64,000 bases of DNA from Leptotrichia hofstadii (lineage in GTDB: Bacteria; Fusobacteriota; Fusobacteriia; Fusobacteriales; Leptotrichiaceae), in the NCBI RefSeq assembly GCF_007990525.1, contig NZ_AP019823.1, positions 1,736,001 to 1,800,000 on the forward strand, given 5' to 3'. Below the pieces are notes generated by a model. It worked only from the letters and a program-made list of their open reading frames with translations, made no database searches and was not told where the DNA came from. The position numbers were made by a program, and so were the translations under genes. How positions within the stretch are numbered: the stretch's first letter is position 1; each line of letters opens with the position of its first letter. This document shows, in pieces, positions 27,076-36,159 of this stretch.

Positions 27076-27411
27076 TCATTCCATTTTCTCAAGATTTTTA
27101 CTCATCTCTTTTTTTATTTGTTTTCTAAATTCATCTGATAACAAAAACTCATATCCATGTTTCTTAATAAGTTTCATCTCTTTTTCTGTTATTTCTTCTG
27201 GAGTTTTTGAACTGGCAATTTTATATGCTAACGAATCTTCCATACGACATTTTTTAATAAGTTTCATTTCTTTTTTTGTTATGTCTTCCAGTTCTTTTGA
27301 ACGAATAATTCGATCAGCAATTATACCCTCAATCATACTATTACCAAAACAAGCAAATACATTTGTACTAATTCCTAAAGCCATTATAGCTAACACTAAT
27401 ATTTTTTTCAT
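27076..27411 (-). CDS. Small secreted protein with a duplicated motif, unknown function
   Basis: The start is placed at MKKILVLAIMALGISTNVFA because GGAAGGAATG sits 9 bases upstream; an earlier ATG at 27429 has no good site. Cleavage after the signal peptide would leave about 92 residues. The mature part contains the same unit twice: ITKKEMKLIKKC and, 34 residues later, ITEKEMKLIKKH. No family is recognised. It is monocistronic. Confidence 0.65.
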   Translation of the reverse strand: MKKILVLAIMALGISTNVFACFGNSMIEGIIADRIIRSKELEDITKKEMKLIKKCRMEDSLAYKIASSKTPEEITEKEMKLIKKHGYEFLLSDEFRKQIKKEMSKNLEKME

Positions 27412-27630
27412 ATTTATCATTCCTTCCATTTATTTTTACTAAAAATATAATTCTTGACATTTTACCTATTTGATTAAAGCAATATTCAAATCCAAAATAT
27501 CCTTTTAATACAATATTATTATACTACATTATTTCTATAATGTCAATTTTTAAAGTAATGTTTTTTCTGTAATTTTGAATCGACTTTAAAAAAATAAGAA
27601 AATAATAAAATTATGCAGATGGTAATATTT

Positions 27631-27648
27631 TTTCAAATATATTTGAAA
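27631..27648. promoter_or_regulatory. 18-bp perfect palindrome before the PTS regulator gene
   Basis: TTTCAAATATATTTGAAA is a perfect inverted repeat about 60 bases upstream of the start codon at 27709. Its place and symmetry fit an operator for a dimeric regulator. Its binding protein is unknown. Confidence 0.45.
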
Positions 27649-27708
27649 TGGAATTTAGATTGATTATTTAAATTTTCGAGGTATCCTTATTATAGAAAGG
27701 TGAATAAT

Positions 27709-29766
27709 ATGTTAAATTATAGGGAAACTGAAATATTAAATAACCTTATTAAAGGGGAAAAATATAATTTCAAATTAATATCTGAAAAATATGGCGTTTC
27801 AGACAGGGCCGCTAGATATTATATTAATAATATTGACAGTATTTTACGGTTACTTGACTATAAGATTACTAAAAAAGTTAAAAACAGTATTTATCTTGAT
27901 ACTAATCAGGATTTTAAAAATCTATTTGAGATTTTGGAAAAAATTAACAAACTATCTATAGAAGATAGAATAAATATTTTGAAGTTAATATTATTTTTTG
28001 ACGAAAAAGGGCTTAATATTACAAAGATATGTAAAGAACTTGAAATTTCCAGAACAACAATAAAAAAAGATTTGAAACTGATGTCAGAAGAATTTAAAAT
28101 GCAAGGAATCGAGCTAGTTTATAAAAATGCTAACGGTTATCGCCTTAATGGTAATTTTCGAGAAATTCTCATAAAAAAAATTGAACTTCTGGAGCAAATA
28201 TTTGATTCCCTTAATAATAAAAATTTTTCAAAAGTAATCAAAACACAAGTTTTTCGTTATTTTTTCAAATATATTAAGCAAAAAAATATTGAAAATGCAA
28301 AAAAATTTATTGTAGAAATTGAAAAGGTGATGTTTTTAAATATAAATGAAGAAAGTTATAATAAAATATTTTCTTATGTCCTGCTACTTCTAAATTTTGA
28401 AAAAGCTCATGAAAATCAAAAAGATTTGATTGCAAAAAAATTTTTAATTCACACAGAAGAATATCAAAAAATTGAAAAAATTTTACAAAAAATTCTTAAC
28501 AAAAATGAAATAAAATCTGAAATGTTAATTGAAATAACTGATTTAATAATGGGAATAAATATAAACAGTTTAAAAAATAATTCGTTTGAAGACTGGATAA
28601 ACGAGGAACTGATTATAAAAAAAATGATTTCCAAAGTGAGCAAAATTGTAAAAACTGACTTGACACGTGATGAAATACTTTATAACGGACTTTTATACCA
28701 TATAAAGCCTGCTATGTATAGAATAAAAAATAATATTCAAATCACAAACTCGGTTTTTCAAGAACTGATTTTAGAAAAAGATCCTATTTTGGAAGTAGTA
28801 AATAGAGCTATAGAAGAAATTGAAGGGCTTTTTGAAGTAAAGTTTCCAGAAGATGAAATTGCTCTTATGGGCTTTCATATAAAGGCTTCCATCGAAAGAA
28901 ACACTTCTGAAAAAACTAAAAAGGTAATATTAATTTGTGGACTAGGTTATGGCAGTTCAAAAGTGCTTGAACAAAGCTTAAAGGAAAATTATGATTTGGA
29001 TATTGTGGATGTTTTGCCGTACTATCTGATTAAAACTTCAATGCCTAATTATAAAAATATTGATTTAATCTTGTCTACTATTGACTTAGAAGAGACTTAT
29101 GATATTCCTGTTATAAAAATAAATCCATTACTTAAAGAGCAAGATTTTATTCTTTTATCAAAATATGGAATAAGAAAAAATATAACAAAAATTTCTTTAA
29201 AGCAAATAATGGACATAATAAAAAATAATACAACCATAACAGATGAAAATAGACTTATAAATGAATTGAAAAATAAACTTGAAAATAAAGTTATTGATGA
29301 TTTGTCAGAAGTAGGAATTATTTTAAAGAAAATGCTTAGTAAAAATAATGTCCAATTTGTGGATAAAGTTAAAGATTGGAAGGAAGCAATAGTTAAAGCT
29401 GGAGAGATACTTGAAAGAAACGGATTTATCAAGCAAGATTATACAAAAGAAATGATAGACATGATTGAAAAACATGGAGCTTATATCATTATTGAGGAAG
29501 GAATGGCAATTCCACACGCACCAATTTCAAAAAATGTATTAAAAACAGGCATTTCATTATTAATTGTAAAAGAAAAAGTTCTATTTCCAAATGGAAAAGG
29601 CGCAAACATATTTTTAAGTTTTGCAACTGCCAGCAAAACAGAGCATCTAGGAATTTTAAACGACTTATTTGAATTAATTACAAAATATAATTTTATTGAA
29701 AAAATCTCAAAAATAACTAAATATGAAGAATTAGAAGAATTCTTCAGAAAGGAACTTATATGTTAG
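27709..29766 (+). CDS. PRD-containing transcriptional regulator with IIB- and IIA-like domains (MtlR/LicR type)
   Basis: About 685 residues. I use ATG at 27709, seven bases after AAAGGTG. Residues 1-150 hold two helix-turn-helix units (ISEKYGVSDRAARYYINNI and ICKELEISRTTIKKDLKLM). Two PTS regulation domains follow; the second has FPEDEIALMGFHIKAS. Next are a IIB-like part with the phosphorylatable Cys in LICGLGYGSSKV and a IIA(fructose/mannitol)-like domain with the His in IPHAPISKN. Phosphorylation by the PTS tunes such activators. It overlaps the IIA gene by seven bases and should control this operon. Confidence 0.92.
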   Translation: MLNYRETEILNNLIKGEKYNFKLISEKYGVSDRAARYYINNIDSILRLLDYKITKKVKNSIYLDTNQDFKNLFEILEKINKLSIEDRINILKLILFFDEKGLNITKICKELEISRTTIKKDLKLMSEEFKMQGIELVYKNANGYRLNGNFREILIKKIELLEQIFDSLNNKNFSKVIKTQVFRYFFKYIKQKNIENAKKFIVEIEKVMFLNINEESYNKIFSYVLLLLNFEKAHENQKDLIAKKFLIHTEEYQKIEKILQKILNKNEIKSEMLIEITDLIMGININSLKNNSFEDWINEELIIKKMISKVSKIVKTDLTRDEILYNGLLYHIKPAMYRIKNNIQITNSVFQELILEKDPILEVVNRAIEEIEGLFEVKFPEDEIALMGFHIKASIERNTSEKTKKVILICGLGYGSSKVLEQSLKENYDLDIVDVLPYYLIKTSMPNYKNIDLILSTIDLEETYDIPVIKINPLLKEQDFILLSKYGIRKNITKISLKQIMDIIKNNTTITDENRLINELKNKLENKVIDDLSEVGIILKKMLSKNNVQFVDKVKDWKEAIVKAGEILERNGFIKQDYTKEMIDMIEKHGAYIIIEEGMAIPHAPISKNVLKTGISLLIVKEKVLFPNGKGANIFLSFATASKTEHLGILNDLFELITKYNFIEKISKITKYEELEEFFRKELIC

Positions 29767-30191
29767 AAAAAATACTTGATGGTAACATTCAAATAATAGA
29801 TTCTGCAATCGACTGGAAAGAAAGTATCAAAATCGCAGGAAAACCTCTATTAGAAAAAAATATAATAACGGAGAATTATATCAACGCTATGATAGAAAGC
29901 ATCGAAAAACTAGGTTTTTATGTTATTTTAAGAGATAATTTGGCAATGCCACATGCAAGACCTGAAGACGGGACATTGGGAACTGGAGTAAGCCTTTTAA
30001 AACTCAATAATCCAGTATATTATGGGGATTCCAAAGTACAGCTGGTATTTGTGCTGGCAACTAAAGATGCCAGCAGCCATTTGGAAACTCTTATGCAGTT
30101 AATGGAGTTGTTTCAGGATGATGAAAGTATTGAAAAACTTATAAATTCAAAAGATTATAATGAAATATTAGAAGTTATAAAAAAATATTGA
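29760..30191 (+). CDS. PTS sugar transporter IIA component (fructose/mannitol/ascorbate type)
   Basis: The product has 143 residues. The phosphorylated His lies in LAMPHARPEDG. VSLLKLNNPVYYGDSKVQLV and VLATKDASSHLETLMQLMEL are typical of the UlaC/SgcA group. It accepts phosphate from HPr and hands it to the IIB protein encoded next. It overlaps the end of the regulator gene, showing translational coupling. The product itself resembles the C-terminal IIA domain of that regulator. Confidence 0.9.
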   Translation: MLEKILDGNIQIIDSAIDWKESIKIAGKPLLEKNIITENYINAMIESIEKLGFYVILRDNLAMPHARPEDGTLGTGVSLLKLNNPVYYGDSKVQLVFVLATKDASSHLETLMQLMELFQDDESIEKLINSKDYNEILEVIKKY

Positions 30192-30237
30192 TTTAAAAAA
30201 TAAAAATAATTTATAAAAAAATTAGGAGGAGATTATT

Positions 30238-30507
30238 ATGAAAATTATGGCAGTTTGTGGATCAGGATTAGGGAGCAGCTTTATGGTGGAAATGAACATT
30301 AAAAAGGTTCTTAAAAAAATTGGCGTAGAAGCTGAAGTTGAACATTCCGACTTGGCATCAGCGCTTCCAGGAGCAGCAGATGTATTTGTAATGGGAAAGG
30401 ATATTGCAGAAAGCGCAACAGTTCCAGCTGACAAGTTAATTGTTTTGGACAGCATTATCAGTATGCCTGAACTGGAAGAAAAATTAACAGATTATTTCAA
30501 AAAATAA
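30238..30507 (+). CDS. PTS sugar transporter IIB component (UlaB/SgaB-like)
   Basis: The product has 89 residues. The active Cys is in the P-loop MAVCGSGLGSSFM. The second half has VFVMGKDIAESATVPADKLI. IIB takes phosphate from IIA and passes it to the sugar held by IIC. GGAGGAGATT precedes the start. It lies between the IIA and IIC genes in the expected order. Confidence 0.92.
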   Translation: MKIMAVCGSGLGSSFMVEMNIKKVLKKIGVEAEVEHSDLASALPGAADVFVMGKDIAESATVPADKLIVLDSIISMPELEEKLTDYFKK

Positions 30508-30530
30508 AATATAAAATTTAGGAGGTAAAA

Positions 30531-31880
30531 ATGAAAAGCTTATTAACTCTTATTGTAGACATTTTAAAAGTTCCATCAATTTTAGTTGGATTAATAGCTA
30601 TGATTGGTTTGCTAGTCCAGAAAAAACCAGCTACAGATATAGTAAAAGGTACAATTAAGACGATTTTAGGATTTTTAGTGCTAGGTGGAGGAGCAGGACT
30701 TGTTGTAAACTCGCTGGCACCTATGGGAAGCATGTTTGAACAAGGATTTCACGTTCAAGGAATAGTGCCTAATAATGAAGCAATTGTTTCATTGGCATTA
30801 AAAGAATATGGAACAATAACAGCGTTAATAATGGCGCTTGGAATGTTCTGGAACATATTTATCGCAAGATTTACAAAGTTAAAATATATTTTCCTGACAG
30901 GGCATCACACTTTATATATGGCATGCATGATTGGAATAATATTAAAAGTTGGCGGATTTGAAGGGCCTTTACTAGTAATCATTGGTTCATTGACATTAGG
31001 ACTTGTAATGGCAATATTTCCTGCACTGGCACAACCTTATGTTAGAAAAATTACTGGAAGCGATGATGTTGGATTTGGGCATTTCAGCACAATAGGGTAT
31101 GTTTTATCTGGATTTGTCGGATCTTTAGTTGGAAAAGGTTCAAAATCAACTGAAGAAATGAAATTGCCTAAAAATTTAAGTTTTTTAAGAGACAGCTCTA
31201 TTTCAATTTCATTAACTATGATGATAATTTACTTAATTCTGGCATTAGTTGCAGGAAAAGAATATGTTGAAAAGGAATTAAGCAGCGGAGATAACTTTTT
31301 AGTATTTGCAATTATTCAGGCTATAACATTTGCAGCGGGAGTTTATATTATTTTATCAGGTGTTAGACTTGTTCTTGCTGAAATAGTTCCAGCCTTTGTA
31401 GGATTTTCTGAAAAGCTTGTACCAAATGCAAAACCTGCACTTGACTGTCCAATCGTATTCCCTTATGCGCCAAATGCTGTACTTATAGGATTTTTATGCA
31501 GCTTTTTAGGAGGAGTTATTGGATTATTTATGCTCGGTATGTTAAAATGGACTCTTATCTTGCCAGGAGTAGTTCCTCATTTCTTCTGCGGAGCGACAGC
31601 AGGTGTATTTGGAAACGCTACTGGTGGTAGAAGAGGTGCTTCAATTGGAGCCTTTGCAAATGGACTGCTATTAACATTCCTGCCTGTAATTTTATTACCA
31701 GTGCTAGGAAATTTAGGATTTGCAAACACTACATTCTCTGATGCAGATTTTGTAACAGTTGGAATTGTATTAGGTAATATGGCAAAACATATATCTCCAG
31801 TAGTAATTTCTGGAATAATCGTTGGAATAACTGCTATTTTAGTAGCCTTTGGATTTGTACCTTCAAAAAAATCAGAATAA
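30531..31880 (+). CDS. PTS IIC component, ascorbate/UlaA family
   Basis: The product has 449 residues with 10-11 membrane segments and no fused IIB. Family landmarks include LGGGAGLVVNSLAPMGSMF, LTGHHTLYMACMIGIIL and VFGNATGGRRGASIGAFANG. UlaA-type permeases import ascorbate or pentose-like sugars with phosphorylation. The partner transketolase suggests that the product enters the pentose phosphate pathway, but the sugar is not known. TTAGGAGGTAAAA precedes the start. Confidence 0.92.
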   Translation: MKSLLTLIVDILKVPSILVGLIAMIGLLVQKKPATDIVKGTIKTILGFLVLGGGAGLVVNSLAPMGSMFEQGFHVQGIVPNNEAIVSLALKEYGTITALIMALGMFWNIFIARFTKLKYIFLTGHHTLYMACMIGIILKVGGFEGPLLVIIGSLTLGLVMAIFPALAQPYVRKITGSDDVGFGHFSTIGYVLSGFVGSLVGKGSKSTEEMKLPKNLSFLRDSSISISLTMMIIYLILALVAGKEYVEKELSSGDNFLVFAIIQAITFAAGVYIILSGVRLVLAEIVPAFVGFSEKLVPNAKPALDCPIVFPYAPNAVLIGFLCSFLGGVIGLFMLGMLKWTLILPGVVPHFFCGATAGVFGNATGGRRGASIGAFANGLLLTFLPVILLPVLGNLGFANTTFSDADFVTVGIVLGNMAKHISPVVISGIIVGITAILVAFGFVPSKKSE

Positions 31881-31931
31881 ATCATTGTTAAAACTGAATA
31901 ACAATTGACTATCATTTGGAAGGAGCAAAAA

Positions 31932-32780
31932 ATGAATAGTGATTATAATGAAAAAGTGAAAGAAATGAAAAAATTAGCCGCCAATATTAGGATAAATACA
32001 CTAAAATCCCTTACTAATTTAGGTTTTGGGCATTACGGCGGGAGTTTATCAATCGTTGAAATATTAGCAGTACTGTATGGCGGCATTATGAATGTTGATG
32101 CTAAAAATCCACATTGGGAAGGCAGAGATTATTTTGTGCTGTCAAAAGGGCATGCAGGCCCTGCACTCTATACAACTTTAGCTTTAAAAGGATTTTTCCC
32201 GCTTGAAGAAATTTACACATTAAATAAGAATGGAACAAATTTGCCAAGCCATCCGGATAGACTCAAAACAAAAGGAATTGATGCAACAACAGGTTCTCTA
32301 GGGCAAGGAATCTCAATTGCCACAGGAATTGCAAAAGCCTTACAAATAGATAAAAAATCTAATAGGGTATTCTGTATTGTTGGAGATGGAGAAATAAATG
32401 AAGGACAGTGCTGGGAAGCATTTCAGTTTATTGCTCACCATAACTTAAATAATTTAACGGTGTTCCTCGATTACAACAAAAAACAGCTGGACGGTGCTTT
32501 GGATGAAATAATAAAGCCATTCTCTTTTGAGGAAAAAATGAAATCATTCGGCTTTGATGCTGTTACTGTAAAAGGAAATGATATTGAAAAAATGTATGAT
32601 ATTTTGAAAGTGCCTCGTAAAAACAATGAAAAACCACTATTTGTAATACTTGACACTATAAAAGGGCAAGGTGTCGAATACATTGAAAAATTGAAAAATT
32701 CACATCATCTAAGATTGACTGATGAACTAAAGCGGGAAATCGAAAAGGCGATAAAGGATTTGGAAAGCGAGGTGGAATAA
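31932..32780 (+). CDS. Transketolase, N-terminal (thiamine-binding) subunit
   Basis: The product has 282 residues from the ATG at 31932, eight bases after GGAAGGAG; an upstream TTG is less likely. The thiamine pyrophosphate motif GDG...N is in CIVGDGEINEGQCWEAFQF. GHYGGSLSIVEILAVLYGG and LSKGHAGPALYTTLA are conserved in transketolases. It pairs with the C-terminal subunit that begins right after its stop. The two-gene form is common in anaerobes and archaea. It transfers two-carbon ketol units between sugar phosphates. Confidence 0.93.
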   Translation: MNSDYNEKVKEMKKLAANIRINTLKSLTNLGFGHYGGSLSIVEILAVLYGGIMNVDAKNPHWEGRDYFVLSKGHAGPALYTTLALKGFFPLEEIYTLNKNGTNLPSHPDRLKTKGIDATTGSLGQGISIATGIAKALQIDKKSNRVFCIVGDGEINEGQCWEAFQFIAHHNLNNLTVFLDYNKKQLDGALDEIIKPFSFEEKMKSFGFDAVTVKGNDIEKMYDILKVPRKNNEKPLFVILDTIKGQGVEYIEKLKNSHHLRLTDELKREIEKAIKDLESEVE

Positions 32781-33743
32781 ATGATAAAAATTTATAATGG
32801 AACTCCAAAAAAAGATGAAATAGAAATGAGAAAAGTTTATTCTTCCAAACTTTGTGAATTACTGGAAAAACATAATAAAATTGTAGCTCTTGAAGCTGAC
32901 TTAATGAACGCAATTACAACTGACAAGATACAGGATAAATACCCTGAAAGAGTGATAAACTGCGGTATAATGGAAGCGAATATGATAGGTGTCGCAGCTG
33001 GAATGTCCATTGCTGGAAAATACCCCTTCGCACATACTTTTACAGCTTTCGCAAGTCGAAGATGCTTTGATCAGTTATTTATGTCAGGGTCATATCAGAA
33101 AAATAATATTAAAATAATCGCTTCTGACGCAGGAGTAACTTCCGCCCATAATGGAGGAACTCACATGTCCTTTGAAGATATGGGAATAATGAGAGGACTT
33201 GCCAATACAGTTGTACTGGAAGTGACAGATGCGGCAATGTTTGAAAATATTCTCGAACAAATTGCCATAAAAGATGGCTTCTACTGGATTAGAACAATTA
33301 GAAAAAATGCATCAACAATTTATGAAAAAGGCTCAACTTTTGAAATTGGAAAAGGAAATTTATTAAAAGATGGTTCAGATATCACTTTAATTGCTAATGG
33401 AATTATGGTGGCAGAAGCCTTGAAAACAGCAGAAAAATTGGAAAACGAAGGAATAAATGCCGCTGTAATAGATATGTTTACTTTAAATCCAATAGATAGG
33501 GAATTAATCAAAAAATATGCACAAAAAACAGGGAAAATAGTAACTTGTGAAAACCATAGTATTCACAATGCTTTAGGAAGTGCAGTCGCTGAAGTAATTG
33601 CTGAAACTGGAGACGCAAAATTAAGAAGAATTGGAATAAAGGAAAGATTTGGGCAAGTTGGAACTTTGGATTTTTTGATGAATGAATATGAGTTGACTGC
33701 AGAGCATATTTATAAAGCTGCGATGGAATTATTAAAAGATTAA
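32781..33743 (+). CDS. Transketolase, C-terminal (pyrimidine-binding) subunit
   Basis: The product has 320 residues. The pyrimidine-binding domain has the catalytic Glu in CGIMEANMIGVAAGMSIAGK and FTAFASRRCFDQLF. The C-terminal transketolase domain has TGKIVTCENHSIHNALGSAV. Its start codon lies directly at the stop of the N-terminal subunit gene (TAA then ATG), so the two are coupled. It is the last gene of the PTS operon and is followed by a terminator. Confidence 0.93.
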   Translation: MIKIYNGTPKKDEIEMRKVYSSKLCELLEKHNKIVALEADLMNAITTDKIQDKYPERVINCGIMEANMIGVAAGMSIAGKYPFAHTFTAFASRRCFDQLFMSGSYQKNNIKIIASDAGVTSAHNGGTHMSFEDMGIMRGLANTVVLEVTDAAMFENILEQIAIKDGFYWIRTIRKNASTIYEKGSTFEIGKGNLLKDGSDITLIANGIMVAEALKTAEKLENEGINAAVIDMFTLNPIDRELIKKYAQKTGKIVTCENHSIHNALGSAVAEVIAETGDAKLRRIGIKERFGQVGTLDFLMNEYELTAEHIYKAAMELLKD

Positions 33744-33750
33744 AATAAAA

Positions 33751-33800
33751 AATATCGATTTATTAAGTTAAAGTTTATTAATAAGTCGATATTTTATTTT
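33751..33800 (+). terminator. Terminator of the PTS-transketolase operon
   Basis: AATATCGATTTATTAA pairs with TTAATAAGTCGATATT with one mismatch, ending at 33793, followed by TTATTTTT. Confidence 0.85.
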
Positions 33801-33864
33801 TACATTAAACTTCATGGGAAGATTATTTGTCTTCTAACCGCTTAATCTTTCAAATCAAATTGAC

Positions 33865-34608
33865 TTAAATCATTTTACCTAAGCTCTCTATATTTCTTAA
33901 ATCTCCAGACTGAACATAGTAATTTGATGCGTCCATTTTAGTATTTTTATTCAACTTTGAACCTTTTTCTATTATCAATTTATCCTGTATTATATTCTTC
34001 AAATCTTCTAATGTTATAAAGCCTGGAATATCATACTGCCATTTTTCATTCAGGATTAAATGTTTCAAAAACTCCTTATCTGCTTCTTGGGAATAAAGCA
34101 ATCTATTCTTTTTCATAATTTCTTCACTAAATGGTTTCATTCTAATCAGAACAGTAAAGTCATAAGGTTTCTGATTAGGCAAATAATTACCATTTTCGTC
34201 CCAGTCATCTTTCTCTAATAACAAAAGATTTCCAAAAGATTTTGTAGATTTAATGGAAATTTGTTTATCTTGAACCTTTAAATCTGTATCATCCCACTTA
34301 CCTAATCTATATGAAGTAACATCTGGCTCATCCAAATTTGTACCTAATGCCCGCAAATAACCATATAATGCAAATTCCGCTAATTTTCCTTGAAAAGCAT
34401 TAGAAAATATCTCTCCATTTTTCCTTATATGACTTCCTCCTGTTCTATTTGCCCTATGTTCACCAGATTGTTCAAAAGTCATGCTATATGCAAATTCAAA
34501 TACGCTCTCAACAATATTTTTAGACATTGTCCCATAAGGTTTAAACGACTTTTTTCTGGTTATAGAATATCCGTTCTCATCTAAAGCCAAACGATTAAAT
34601 TGACCCAT
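33865..34608 (-). CDS. Unknown protein with possible PD-(D/E)XK nuclease core
   Basis: The start is ATG at 34608 behind AAAGGAG; a GTG at 34620 overlaps that site. The product has about 247 residues. A conserved-looking core reads GKLAEFALYGYL, then DDTDLKVQDKQISIKSTKSF, then YDFTVLIRMKP. The Glu, Asp and I-K pattern fits a PD-(D/E)XK nuclease, as in some restriction enzymes, but no methyltransferase gene is near. It follows a small 46-residue gene and closes the toxin locus at its left end. Confidence 0.5.
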   Translation of the reverse strand: MGQFNRLALDENGYSITRKKSFKPYGTMSKNIVESVFEFAYSMTFEQSGEHRANRTGGSHIRKNGEIFSNAFQGKLAEFALYGYLRALGTNLDEPDVTSYRLGKWDDTDLKVQDKQISIKSTKSFGNLLLLEKDDWDENGNYLPNQKPYDFTVLIRMKPFSEEIMKKNRLLYSQEADKEFLKHLILNEKWQYDIPGFITLEDLKNIIQDKLIIEKGSKLNKNTKMDASNYYVQSGDLRNIESLGKMI

Positions 34609-34633
34609 ATAAAAACACACTCCTTTATATTAT

Positions 34634-34774
34634 TTATAATTTATTATATTCCATAAATTGCAATATTAATTGCGACATTTTACCAAATTTTTTTATATTT
34701 TGAAATTGTTCATTTATTCTATAAATATCCGACTTCAAATATTGAAATTTTTTAATTATTTCTAATTTTTTCAT
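34634..34774 (-). CDS. Small 46-residue coiled protein, with remnants elsewhere in the locus
   Basis: The frame has a good ribosome site (AAGGTGAAATAAA) and reads MKKLEIIKKFQYLKSD, then IYRINEQFQNIKKFGK and MSQLILQFMEYNKL. It is helical and amphipathic, without a signal peptide. Part of its coding DNA recurs in inverted orientation at 43587-43629, and a related piece (LHLILQFMI) lies before the SUKH gene at 45616. It may be a short regulator or toxin-associated peptide. The function is unknown. Confidence 0.5.
   Translation of the reverse strand: MKKLEIIKKFQYLKSDIYRINEQFQNIKKFGKMSQLILQFMEYNKL
34652..34694 (-). repeat. 43-bp repeat, copy A
   Basis: This piece (ending TTGCAATTTATG on the minus strand) is identical at 42 of 43 positions to 43587-43629 on the plus strand. 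The pair forms an inverted repeat enclosing 9 kb of toxin and immunity genes. Here it codes for part of the 46-residue protein. Confidence 0.7.
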
Positions 34775-34793
34775 TTTATTTCACCTTCATATT

Positions 34794-34951
34794 ATTAGGC
34801 AGTGTCTAAAAACTCAAAATCTATGTTATTTTTAACATTCTTTTGATTTTACAAATTAGATGAATTATGATAAAATCAATGTTCATTATTTTGAATTTTG
34901 AAAAAATTGCTAAAAATTTATCATTTTGATAGTTTTTAAATACGCCCTAAT
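34794..34951. mobile_element. MITE-like 158-bp element
   Basis: The ends start ATTAGG on both strands: ATTAGGCAGTGTCTAAAAACT on the left, and the complement of the right end reads ATTAGGGCGTATTTAAAAACT. The inverted repeats are imperfect over about 27 bases. The inside is AT-rich without an open frame. It lies between the 46-residue gene and the TPR gene. The GTGTCTAAAAA end type resembles small elements moved by IS transposases, but I cannot name the family. Confidence 0.6.
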
Positions 34952-34959
34952 GTAAAAAT

Positions 34960-36143
34960 TTATTTTTTGGAATAATTTATCATATCATATTCCAAATAAA
35001 TTAGTCTATTTTCAAATAATATTTTATTTTTTAGTTTCTTTACTTTTTCTTTTTCTCCCAAATTTTCATAAATATGAATTAAATTATAAATAGATCTGGC
35101 ATCTTTCAATTCCATCCCTTTATTATAAATTATTATCGCATTTTCTATGTTATTATCTTCTTCTTCGTAGATAGCACCTAAATTAAAAATCGATTCCCTA
35201 TCTTCTTTTTCAACTCCTATTTTATAAATTCTTTTTGCTTCTTCAATATTTCCATTATCTTCTTCTATTCTTCCAATTATTGATAATGAATGAAAATTTC
35301 CTAATTCGTATGATTTTTCTAATATTTTTTTTGCTAAATCTGTTTTTAAAAGATAATAATATAATTTTCCTAATTCATAGTAACCGTTCTTCTCATTTGT
35401 TTTGGTTGCATTTTTTAATTTGTTTTCTGCAATGCCATAATTTCCAAGGAAAGCAAAATTATTTGCCTCGTTAACTTGATTAAAAAAATTTTTATCTTCA
35501 CTATTACCCTTGATATAATTTATATTAACCATCATATCTTCGTTTATATCTTCAACCTCAGTTTCATTAAAAAGTTTATTTTCCCATTTATTCATAATGT
35601 ATTTATCATTTTTTAAATATGAAATTATAAATAAATTATATATTGCTTCTCCGTTTTTTTCTATATTTTCAACTTCTAACAATAATTTTTCGGCCTTGTC
35701 AAATTCTTTTTCTGCCATATATATTTTAGCTAATTGAATTTTGCACGAATTTTCATTATTTTCAATTCCTTTTTTATACCATTCTTTTGCCTTTTCAATA
35801 TTTCCTTTTTCCTATAAATATCTTCTAATGGTAAAGTTGATAATATATATCCCTTCTTATAGCCTAATTCAAAAAATTCTATCGCTTTTTTTTCATCATT
35901 TAATTCTGAAAAATAAAATATTCCAAGCTGGTAATATCCTTCCACATCATATTTTATTGATTTTTTTAATAATTTTTCAGCTTTTTCATAATTTCTTTTT
36001 TCAACCATTTCATTCACTTGTTCTAATATTTGTTCATATTTTTTTCTATTCATATAATCTCCTTTAAATAAAATATATTGAAATAAAAATAAAATTATCA
36101 GTATTCCTATTCCAGAAACTATTACTTTATTATAATTTTTCAT
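34960..36143 (-). pseudogene. Membrane-anchored TPR/Sel1-like repeat protein, split by a frameshift
   Basis: The first frame (36143 to 35730) starts with a membrane anchor (VIVSGIGILIILFLFQYILF) and TPR-like units (YEKAEKLLKKSIKYDVEGYYQLG). It leaves the family pattern after YRKKE. Adding one G near 35805 restores NIEKAKEWYKKGIENNE and joins the second frame (from MAEKEFDKAEKLLLEVE to 34960), with further units such as YELGNFHSLSIIGRIEEDNG. The repaired protein would have about 395 residues. Sel1/TPR repeat proteins often bind partners. It directly follows the PAAR-like gene and could be its immunity or adaptor protein. Confidence 0.75.
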
Positions 36144-36159
36144 CAGAATTCCCTTTCAT

